Assembly: GCF_011074885.1 (NCBI RefSeq)
Contig: NC_054687.1
Span: 124,001 to 188,000, forward strand
Length of the DNA stretch: 64,000 bases
Direction of reading: 5' to 3'
DNA from: Brettanomyces bruxellensis
Taxonomy: Eukaryota; Ascomycota; Pichiomycetes; Pichiales; Pichiaceae
The position numbers were made by a program, and so were the translations under genes. Under the pieces are notes generated by a model that worked only from the letters and a program-made list of their open reading frames with translations, was not told the DNA's origin and did no database searches. Shown here piece after piece: positions 22,186-31,200 of this stretch (positions within the stretch are counted from its first letter, which is position 1; each line of letters starts with the position of its first letter).

Positions 22186-23067
22186 CTTCTTCCGTATCTG
22201 TAGCTGTGTCTCCAACAAGAAATGCCTGTTCCTGCCTGCTTTGTTTACCGTTATGCTTTTTTTTTTGTGACTTGCTGTTCTTTGGTTTTTCTCCAACTCT
22301 TCAAAAAATACAATCTGCAACTTCTCCGCAACTGGTTTGTTGCTCTGCAAGGTTCTGTATACGCGGTAGTGCTGCTTTCAAGCTAAACTCCACTTATTTC
22401 CGCCTGTCTTCTTTTTGTTTCCACTTGTTTCTGCAACGTTGTTGATGACGGCTGCAAAACGGCGTGGAGCTTTTTTTATGCTCGCTTTTTATGCTCAGTA
22501 TTTCACTGTGAAAAACTGATTTTTTTTCACCTTTTGGGTGTACGGATGAGTCCTTTACCTCAGTCTCTCCTTTAACTGTAAAGCATGAATTAAATGAAAA
22601 CCAGTAAGTGGAGAAACCAGTAAGTGGAGAAACCAGTAAGTGGAGAAACCAGTAAGTGGAGAAACCAGTAAGTGGAGAAACCAGTAAGTGGATAAACAAT
22701 TAAAGTGGATAAAGCGGCATATACCTCAATACAAAGCGAAATTTTGATCTTCCCGTATCTACACTCTCCAGAATCATTACTCTTATCAAAGTACTATTAA
22801 TACATATGGACCATAACCCAGATTCCAATTCCATCCATAATTCATCTTTATGTTTCCTCTTTCTCTTAGCTTCTCTTAGTCTCTTAACTTCTCTTAACCG
22901 TTCCAACCTCTTTTAACCTTTAACGTCTTTCAATTTCTTTTAGACTTCTCCCTGCCTTTCCTATTCAAACTGTTACGCCTGATCATATTTGATCACTCCC
23001 TACATTTTCCAAAATACACAGATGCGGTTCCCGGTACGCTTTTCTAATGTTACGCATCTCTCTTGCT
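22186..23067. other. SPT6 promoter / SYF2 3' region
   Basis: Spacer between two minus-strand genes, AT-rich with a 16-bp minisatellite (22599-22694) and pyrimidine-rich blocks near 22840-22960. No gene recognised. Confidence 0.6.
22599..22694. repeat. 16-bp minisatellite, 6 copies
   Basis: Six nearly perfect head-to-tail copies of AACCAGTAAGTGGAGA. Only the last copy differs. The low divergence suggests recent expansion. Confidence 0.97.
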
Positions 23068-23757
23068 CTATGCCGCACCGCCCCTCTTAATGTCCTCCTT
23101 CAATTCCCCAAGGTACTTGTCGAAATGCCTACCCAATTTCTCATTGAACTGCTTGTTTTTGTCATTAATGAATCCTATATCGGTGCCCTCTGCTGCCACC
23201 TTCTTCTCCCGCCTCTTGTACCTCTCCCTGTCCCTTTTCCTGATGCCTCTTCCAAGATTCTGTGCCTTTTTCTTGTCTGTCAAAGCTGTAATAATCGTTG
23301 CTTCATCCACTCCCTGATTTCTCAATTTAGCATATATCTCCTTCTGCTGCTTGTACTCATCCATGCTAACCCCTTCTATCTCCCTTAGCCTCTTGTTATA
23401 TGTCCTTTCGGCCAACTGATCATAGTTCTGAAACTCCCTTTGGTCGTCTCTCGTCTTTTTGGCCTCCAGCTTCTTATTCCATGCCTCATCTTCTTCTGCC
23501 GTGTAATCAAGACTCTTTAATCTGTCATAATCGACTCCCCTCTGTATGGATTCGCTCTTCTCCACACTTTTTATACCTTGCTCTTCAAGCCTTTCCTTCT
23601 CTTCGATCTCTTTTGCTCTCGCTTGCTTCGCCTTATACTCCCTGTTCAACTCCTTCTTATTCTCATACTTTGATGCTTTTTTCAGCTTTCGGAGCTCTCG
23701 TATTCGTTTCAGCCGGTCGGAATGACCAAGTTTGTGCATTTCACTGTTTGTGCCCAT
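23068..23757 (-). CDS. SYF2: Syf2 splicing factor
   Basis: Component of the Prp19-associated (NTC) complex of the activated spliceosome. The 229-aa product is rich in Lys/Glu and helical. It shows the family landmarks: RLKRIRELRKLKK near 16, the YTAEEDEAWNKK block, YNKRLREIEG, and a C-terminal DIGFINDKNKQFNEKLGRHF followed by DKYLGELKEDIKRG. Length is close to yeast Syf2. Start is the first ATG and the frame is clean. Confidence 0.93.
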   Translation of the reverse strand: MGTNSEMHKLGHSDRLKRIRELRKLKKASKYENKKELNREYKAKQARAKEIEEKERLEEQGIKSVEKSESIQRGVDYDRLKSLDYTAEEDEAWNKKLEAKKTRDDQREFQNYDQLAERTYNKRLREIEGVSMDEYKQQKEIYAKLRNQGVDEATIITALTDKKKAQNLGRGIRKRDRERYKRREKKVAAEGTDIGFINDKNKQFNEKLGRHFDKYLGELKEDIKRGGAA

Positions 23758-23881
23758 TGTTTATTCACGAACAGAAGGTATATAAAAAAGGGTATAATCA
23801 TGGAAAGAAGTATGTGGGGAAAACAGCATGGAAAAAAATAATTTGGAATAATTAAAAATTCTAGGAAAGTAATCATTTATC

Positions 23882-23947
23882 CATCATCTAACTATTATCA
23901 TTTATCATCTAACTATTATCATTTATCATCTAACCATTATCATTTAT
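23882..23947. repeat. 21-bp tandem repeat, 3 copies
   Basis: Three copies of ATCATCTAACTATTATCATT plus T between SYF2 and PZF1, with two substitutions. Just upstream of the SYF2 start. Confidence 0.88.
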
Positions 23948-24047
23948 TCAGCTACCATTACCCATTTTACTGCATTCTAACTATGTATCTATTACTTATA
24001 CTCCCAACATCAACATTATTATAGAAAAGTCTCACAATCCATCAGGT

Positions 24048-25595
24048 TCAATTTTCTGCGTTTATCTGCCTCACCTTATCCTCTAACTTTGCATCCTGCT
24101 TATGATGCCAGTCTAGATGCCGTTGAAGATCGTAGTTTCTCCTGAAAAGCCTATGGCAATTCTCATATTCGCAAGCAAGCCGGTTGTCCACGTTGTTTAT
24201 AATCAGATCCATCGGAGAGGACTCTATCTCTCTCCTTTTGACCGCTTTGGTGAATGTTTCACCGTTATATTTACTCACGAGGAAGTTTATTTCACCATCA
24301 ACTTTCTCGGCCAATGAAAATGGCTTCTTTCCAGCATCACTACCATTGTTCACATCTTCATTCTTAGCATCCACATCTTCATTATTAACATCTTCATTCT
24401 TGACATTTTTCACACATACATCCCCCCCCTCAACAAGCTTGTATTCCACATCTCCATCTTTCTTCATCTCGTCTTTCTTCGAATCTCGTACTAAAAAAGC
24501 AGGAACCTCATCACCAGGATGCTCGCTTACAAAATGATCGTACAACTCGTTCTTCCGGAGATACTTCTTGTCACACGATGGACACACCCATAGCTTTATT
24601 ACAGTAGCCTCATCATGGACTTTCATGTGGTTTTTAAGCCCACTTGGCCCCACACACTTTCTTCCACATGTAGGACACTCCAACTTCGGATGCACGCCTT
24701 TAATATGCAACTGGAGGGCACTCCACGTCTTAAACGACTGCAAGCAATCCGGATACTCGCAGACAAACCTCGATTTGTCCTTGTGGTGCCTTTTCAAGTG
24801 TGAATTTAGTCTTCCCGGCCTCGAGAACGTTTTATCACATTTCGGGCATTTGAGCTGCCTGTCCTCGTGCACCGCCCGCTGATGTGCTTTCAACGATTGG
24901 TGCTTGTAGAAGGATTCGTTGCAACCTGGATAGTTGCAATGAAAAGACTTGTAGTGCGTCTTTTCGTGTCTTTTAAGATGCTGCTTGCTGTTCACACCTT
25001 TTCCACACACACTGCAGTGGAATGGCTTGTCCTTCTCATCCAGATGCTTCAACTGGTGTCTTCTGAGGTGATCCTTGCGTGTGAAAGCCTGATCACACCC
25101 GGGATACTGGCATACAAACGGTCTTTCACCAGTATGTGTTCTTTGATGCTGTTCCAATAGTGAAGGCCGGGTGTATGCCTTCCCGCATCCCGGAATAAGG
25201 CACACGTACCGCTTGGGCCGCGGGTAATTGTGCACTTTCTTCTTTCCGGTGGCTGGTTTCCGCTTTCTAAAGGTGTATTTCCGTCTTTTCCGCGGTGTTT
25301 CTTCGGCTTGTGTTTCGTTTGAAGATGTTGGTGTTAAACTTTTTTCGTGGCTTGAATCATCTGATTCCGAATTCTTTGCGTTTGGAATGTACTCCCCATC
25401 TTCATCATCGAATTCCATCGCTGCTTCGGCTTTGCTCGGCTTTCCTTTTGCTTTCTTATCCACTTTACCTTCCTTATCCCCTACTCTGAACTTATCGAAA
25501 GATGCGCTTATTTTTCCATTTGATACGCTTTCTGCTTTATCTTCATACCTGATCCCAACTGGGATGGTCCCACTTTCTGTATTTCGTTTTTGCAT
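24048..25595 (-). CDS. PZF1: transcription factor IIIA
   Basis: TFIIIA binds the internal control region of 5S rRNA genes and recruits TFIIIC/TFIIIB and Pol III. The 515-aa product has a charged N-terminus with basic KRRKYTFRKRKP, then eight C2H2 fingers in tandem from about residue 130 (first finger CLIPGCGKAYTRPS with HQRTH). A roughly 100-residue acidic spacer rich in NEDVNNEDV repeats follows, and then a ninth finger (CEYENCHRLFRRN, H..H) near the C-terminus. Eight fingers plus a distant ninth is the known architecture of yeast TFIIIA. The Asn/Asp/Val repeat in the spacer comes from a short coding repeat. Confidence 0.94.
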   Translation of the reverse strand: MQKRNTESGTIPVGIRYEDKAESVSNGKISASFDKFRVGDKEGKVDKKAKGKPSKAEAAMEFDDEDGEYIPNAKNSESDDSSHEKSLTPTSSNETQAEETPRKRRKYTFRKRKPATGKKKVHNYPRPKRYVCLIPGCGKAYTRPSLLEQHQRTHTGERPFVCQYPGCDQAFTRKDHLRRHQLKHLDEKDKPFHCSVCGKGVNSKQHLKRHEKTHYKSFHCNYPGCNESFYKHQSLKAHQRAVHEDRQLKCPKCDKTFSRPGRLNSHLKRHHKDKSRFVCEYPDCLQSFKTWSALQLHIKGVHPKLECPTCGRKCVGPSGLKNHMKVHDEATVIKLWVCPSCDKKYLRKNELYDHFVSEHPGDEVPAFLVRDSKKDEMKKDGDVEYKLVEGGDVCVKNVKNEDVNNEDVDAKNEDVNNGSDAGKKPFSLAEKVDGEINFLVSKYNGETFTKAVKRREIESSPMDLIINNVDNRLACEYENCHRLFRRNYDLQRHLDWHHKQDAKLEDKVRQINAEN

Positions 25596-26289
25596 AGGCG
25601 AGTTATAGGGCCGGCCAGCTGCTTTTCATGTGTAAAGAAGTGTAAATATGCGATTAAACGCTGAATGAAACTCAGTTGAGGGTAAAGATAAGCGTGGAGA
25701 ATGCAGAAATTCACAGAATGAACCCCTTACTAAAATAAATACGTACTGCCAACTCTTGCCAAGTAAAAAGAGATGAAAATTGTCAGGCTCGTACACGTTT
25801 CTTCGGTATGTGCATATGATATGATGGTTAAAGCTTTTACACCAGATGAGTACTATTGATAATAGTCCGAAGAAATGCAGCCCAGGAGAACGTCGATCGA
25901 CTGGGGGAAATCTTTATTCTAGTATTTCTTATTTTTTCCTCCTCAAATTTTTTTTATTTTTTGAGTTGAAAAATTTACAGTCTTCCTTGAGATGCATAAA
26001 CCCAATCGAACAGAAGTACGCCTGTTGTTCACATCAGATACTGGAGATCATAGGCAGGAAAACTGGGTTCAAGAAGTACAAAGTTTTCTGTTGAGCAGAG
26101 ATATAATACACATTGCTGGTGTCATTAGCATATAGATTTGTGGGAAGACCATCAAAAGAGAAACATAGAATCTCTCATTGGCTATAAGTTATTCACAAAC
26201 ATAAACACACGTTCCTGGTGTTCTCTTTGCAAGAATACAACTAATAGACATTTCTAGATAGAAAATAATAATAAATCAGAAAAACAAAA
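25596..26289. other. divergent PZF1 / RPO26 promoter region
   Basis: Non-coding. It includes a GTCGATCGAC palindrome at 25892-25901 in GC-rich surroundings and a T-rich tract at 25925-25970. An 82-codon ATG frame at 25846-26094 spans that palindrome and shows no recognisable domain; I do not call it a gene. Confidence 0.5.
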
Positions 26290-26724
26290 ATGGCATCGGA
26301 AGAAAACGAAAGCAAGATGGATGTGGATGGAGTCGAAAAGAACAATATTGCAGATGATAACTTTAGTGATGATGAGGCACCATCAACAGTGGATGACAAG
26401 AAGGTCGTGATAGGAGGAAACGGACAAATGGATGACACGGCACTATTGAAGATAGGCGTGAGACCAACGCCAAAACCAGTTCCAAAGGAGAAAAGGATAA
26501 CAACTCCATACATGACGAAATATGAAAAGGCAAGAATATTAGGAACCAGAGCTTTACAGATTGCAATGAATGCACCTGTTCTTGTTGATATAGAGGGAGA
26601 GACGGATCCACTTCAAATTGCCAGAAAGGAGCTTGCTCAAAAGAAGATCCCACTTATCGTGAGGAGGTATCTACCTGATAACTCTTATGAGGATTGGAGT
26701 GTCGAGGAGTTAATCATTGATTAA
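26290..26724 (+). CDS. RPO26: RNA polymerase subunit Rpb6 (ABC23)
   Basis: Shared subunit of RNA polymerases I, II and III. 144 aa: an acidic N-terminal tail (about 1-45), then the conserved core with [28 protein letters not shown]-like ETDPLQIA and the C-terminal [18 protein letters not shown]. Length is close to yeast Rpo26 (155 aa). The S. cerevisiae gene has an early intron; here the frame is continuous from an ATG preceded by an A-rich leader, so no intron is needed. Confidence 0.96.
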   Translation: MASEENESKMDVDGVEKNNIADDNFSDDEAPSTVDDKKVVIGGNGQMDDTALLKIGVRPTPKPVPKEKRITTPYMTKYEKARILGTRALQIAMNAPVLVDIEGETDPLQIARKELAQKKIPLIVRRYLPDNSYEDWSVEELIID

Positions 26725-26932
26725 TGGGGTTGGCACTTACCGGTTATCACTTTTTGGTTGCGTAGATGTATAAGCTCTTTGTCTGTGCGCTTCCTTTGTA
26801 CTTTTAACTGACTAAGAGAACATAGTTTAAATTGGAGTGAAGAGGCCATAAGAAAGATAGCGGGAAACAAGAATGCTGCTCACTAATACATGCATCTTTT
26901 CTATAGTCTCTACCAAATTAACCAAAATCGTA

Positions 26933-27594
26933 TTAATTACTTATCGTTTCAATAAACTTATCTGCTAGAAATGTCTTCTTTCCCGATATTTTGTTCTCCT
27001 TGCTAAAATCATCAATTGCTGTATCCATCTCGTCTTCCGTTAGAGAAAGCCCTTCCGTTCCTTTAAGCCTTTCATTTGCATCAAGCAAAGCATCTTTCAG
27101 CCTGTTGGCATCTATTCCACTGTCTTTTGAGGATGGGTTATTGAAAACAGAGAATGCATCTTCCAATTCTGAACTTTCACTAAAACCTTGAAATTTCGCA
27201 CCAATCAGCTTCAAAAAGGCGTTCAAATTCATCTCCTTGGATCCCTCGGGTAGCATTTTCAGAACTGAGTCATCATCCATACTTTCCATCCCAAGACTAA
27301 CTATCGTTGTCTTTAAATCTTTCAACGATATCTTCTGATCATGATCCTGGTCTATTAGGTTGAACAGTGTCTTATATTGCCGAATTTGCTTTGATGTAAG
27401 CTTGTTTAGGACGTTTTGTTGCTCTGTAGCTGATCCATAATTTACACTTTTATGCATTTCCTCTTTTTCTTTTGTAGATTCTTTCAATTTGTTCTTAGCT
27501 TGTGAATTCTTGGACTATAGTAATGTAATGCGGGTTAGTACTAAACTACGCTGAAAAATGTATAGGAAAATTGGGAACATACCTTCTTAGACAT
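26933..27594 (-). CDS. MLC2: myosin II regulatory light chain Mlc2-like (one intron)
   Basis: CDS is complement(join(26933..27514, 27583..27594)), 197 aa. Exon 1 has only four codons (MSKK) before GTATGT; the intron has a TACTAAC branch point and a CTATAG acceptor. The protein has EF-hand folds: the first (LFNLIDQDHDQKISLKDLK, about residues 50-70) keeps calcium-loop residues; the later hands are degenerate, as in Mlc2. The end, FLADKFIETISN, matches the KLFLDSITD-type end of yeast Mlc2. Mlc2 binds the IQ2 motif of Myo1 at the cytokinetic ring. A divergent calmodulin-like protein is the alternative. The gene is convergent with RPO26. Confidence 0.82.
27515..27582 (-). other. MLC2 intron
   Basis: 68-nt minus-strand intron: GTATGT donor, TACTAAC branch point, CTATAG acceptor, placed after the fourth codon. 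Very short first exons are common in yeast intron-containing genes. Confidence 0.9.
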
Positions 27595-28289
27595 ACTGGA
27601 TTGCTGCAGGGGTTATTTCTAAAGGTCGGTATACGAATCTTTGAATTTGAAGACTGAAAGATCTGATATGTTCATGATTAAGTTTCGATGTTGATTTTAT
27701 TCTGATTTCACTAGGTGCGAAATAATACGTAAACAAAGATTACCGGATTTGAAATCTTGCACTAACACAATAACAAAAATGCAAACTAGAAATTGTACCG
27801 TATCTAATTGCATTTAGGCAGAATAATGTAAGAGGGAAGTTAAAAAAGAATATACACTCAGCAATACTTGCTCTGTAAGCTTTACTGAAGATTATTACTA
27901 GATAGTTAGGTATGGATATGAAGTGGCTGTGGAGTGGCTATGCAGTGGCTATGCAGTGGCTATGCAGTGGCTATGCAGTGGCTATGCAGAAGTGGAACAA
28001 TATCTGTATGTACTTTATCACTTTTATTTTCTTTTAAGAGATGTTTTACTTGACCTAAATTGATTGCCCATCTATATATTCATATAGAAAGTTAAAACCT
28101 AAGCAATAACTGAAATACACAAGCTCTTTTCTTACCCAATATTCGATTACTGTATTCTCGAGGTTTTTTATTCGATATATTTTTTATGCGATTTTTCTCG
28201 CTATTCATCTTCTTTCTTGCCCGACTACTAAAGCAGACCACAAAAGACAAACTTTGCTTTATTAATACACATATACCAAAGCTTGAACA
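27595..28289. other. divergent MLC2 / SKI3 promoter region
   Basis: AT-rich, no gene recognised. Contains the 11-bp minisatellite at 27922-27987. Confidence 0.6.
27922..27987. repeat. 11-bp minisatellite, 6 copies
   Basis: Five perfect copies of AGTGGCTATGC preceded by one variant, between MLC2 and SKI3. Confidence 0.97.
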
Positions 28290-31200
28290 ATGAGTCCGAA
28301 ATCGCTCATAAGACAGGCAAGGAATGCCCTTTTATCGAAGGATTTCGAGGGTGCAATTGACTATTGTGATGAAGCACTAGAGAAAGACAAGGAAGACTAT
28401 TATGCCTTGTTAATAAAAGGAAAAGCGCTTTTTTCCCAGGATAAACAGCACATAAAGGAAGCTACAAAGCTGTATAAGCTTGCCTGTAAGATCCGGCCGT
28501 TTGATCCGTCGGCTTGGAAGGGCTTAATAGAGCTGGATAGAGAAACAGACAACTTTAAGAGCTTTTTTGAAGATGTGCTTGGGTTGGCAAAGGCAGAAGA
28601 GGCACAAGGGCAGAATTTGAGGTTGTGCGTTGATCTTGTGGATAGGTACATGCAGAAATATTCGAAAAACGGGGATTCAAACGATTCATTACACGAATAT
28701 TACTACAAGCAAATGATACCAGGTCTTTCTGAGTTGGGAGACTTTATTGGTCCGATGAGTGGCAGCCCGATATCAAAGCTAGACAAGTTGATTACTCTGA
28801 TTGCTAAAAGGGAGCAAGTGGAAATCAAGACGAAGCAGGATAAGCTAAAATTCAAGATGCCGGCACATCTCACGAGTGAGAATCGGAAGGTACTTGATTC
28901 TGCAGAATATTCGATATATGAACACTCAGAACTTCCAAAGCTTTACAATATGGCTTTAGACTTTGACATCAGCGACAATCTTAGGGCAATCTATGAGGAG
29001 CAGCTTTTGAAATATAAGTATCAGATGCTTTCTGTTGCCACAGACAAGAAACAGGCTTTTCATGAAACATATGAGATGGTGTCGGACATGGTGCTTGTTC
29101 ACACGCACTGCAAGCTTGCCTACGATCTTTACTTTGATTGGACCGATTTTGCGCAATTGGAGGATCTGGATATGAAGGTTATTGCGGAGTATATCAGGTT
29201 ATTTGGCGTTTCGGGACTTGGTGCAATACTTTATGCTTATGCATTGTCTGAGGTTTCACCTTTTGATAGGAAGATGTTTCAGGAGGAGATGAGTGAAGGG
29301 AAGGGGAAGAAAAAGAAGGGGGGTAAGAATAAGAATAAAAAGAAGGAGAATACGAAGAAGGAAAGTACAAAGGATGCTAAAGATCAGAAGGATGTTAAGG
29401 GTGATGATAAGAAGGGAGATAAGAAGGGAGATAAGAAGGGAGATCAAAAAGAAGACAAGAAGCATTATAAGAAAGAAAATAAGAAACATGCTAAGAAAGA
29501 AGATACAAAGGATGATAAGAAAGAAGATATAAAGGATAAGAAAGAAGATAAGAAAGAAGATACAAAGGATGATAAGAAAGAAGATGTAAAGGATAAGAAA
29601 GAAGATATAAAGGATAAGAAAGAAGATAAGAAAGAAGATAAAGACATAGAAAGCGAAGATGAAGATTCACAAACACTAGTTAATGAAGAAGTTCTTGAAC
29701 TTATGATGGCCGGAATCAGATTAGCTAAGCAGTCGATTCTAGCCCACCGGATCCTCATCAACTTCTGCATTCATCTGAAAAACTACCAGGAGGCTTTAGA
29801 TTATTCTAGAGAGTGCGTGCAGATCACAGTGAGGCATTCGAGATTAATTGGGGTGCCTTTACCACACTCTAGGCTACATTCTCTGCTAGATTTGGCAATT
29901 GTCTACACTTATTACGAGTCACCAAAGAATTTTGCAAAGGCAATGGACCTCTACAGCTCAGTTCTCAAGGCAGATCCGCAGAACATCCAGGCGAAAATCG
30001 GCAAGGGATTGATATTTGTGGAGAATAGGAACTTCAAAAAAGCAGCTGGGCTTTTGAAGGATGTGGTGAAGGAGAATGCGGAAAACTATGATGCTTGCCA
30101 CGAGTATGGATGGTGCCTTATTCAGCTTGGTAGGAGGGAGGAGGGACGGAAATGGACGAAGAGGGCAATGGAGATGGTTTCAGGAACGGATGCCAGTTCG
30201 TTGAATAAGAGGGCTATTGCTTTGTGGAGGTTGGGGGAGTCTTATTTGCTTGATTATAGGGAGGGAGAAGATGAAAATGAGGATAAAGAAAAAGTGAAGG
30301 ATGGGGATAAAGAAAGAGGGAAGGATGAAGAAAAAGTGAAAGTAGGAAAGAAAGAAGGAGAAGATAAGAATGAAGAAAATAAAAATGAAGATGAAAAGGG
30401 ATATGCAAAGGAAGACAAGAAGGAAGATGAAAAAGAAAATGAGGAATTCAGAAAGGAAGAAAATAAGCATAATAAAAGAGAAGAAAACAAGGATAATAAA
30501 GAAGAAGAAAAAAAGAATAATAAAAAAATTAATCAACACGCTGCAGTTCGCGCGGCCTTCGACTACTTCGTCAAATCACTGAAACAATCACCAAGCTACC
30601 CACCGTGCTACACCTCGCTGGGCTGGCTCCTCCTGAAAGTCTACCACAACGAGACCAAGGCGCTGAGGTGTTTCTATAAGGCGTTCGAGTTGGATCCGTC
30701 CGAGCTGGAGGCATGCCGCGAGCTCGTGCGCCACTTCAGTTCCCGCAGGGACTGGGAGATGGTCGAGGTGATCTGCACGCGGGTGGTGGCCCACGAGGGG
30801 GCCCGGAGGATGTTGCTGGCGAGGGAGGTTGAGGACGCGTCGTGGCCGTACCGGATGCTAGGCTGCTCGAGCCTGGAGCAGGGCGACGACTCGGGTGCCA
30901 TCGGGCACTTCCAGAATGCCCTCCGCGTGGCGCCCGGGGACACCGCCGCATGGGCCGGGTTGGGCGAGGCGTACCTAAGGGGCGGCCGGCTCGAGGCGTC
31001 GGCCAAGGTGTTCGCGCACGTGCTGGAGGTGTGCCCCGGCGACTGGTACGCGCGCTACCTTCTCGCGGTGGCCTACAAGGCGATGCTGCGCTACGGGGAG
31101 GCGCTGGAGCAGCTCCAGGCGCTTTCTTCCGGAGGGCACGCTGCAGAGAAGTGCGTGCTCACCACGCTGTACGAGACGCTGATCGCCCGGGCCCGCCACG

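Noticed and set aside
22186..22350. 55-codon upstream extension of SPT6
   Set aside because: Starts at TTG with no ATG before 22185; the acidic Spt6 N-terminus begins after the ATG.
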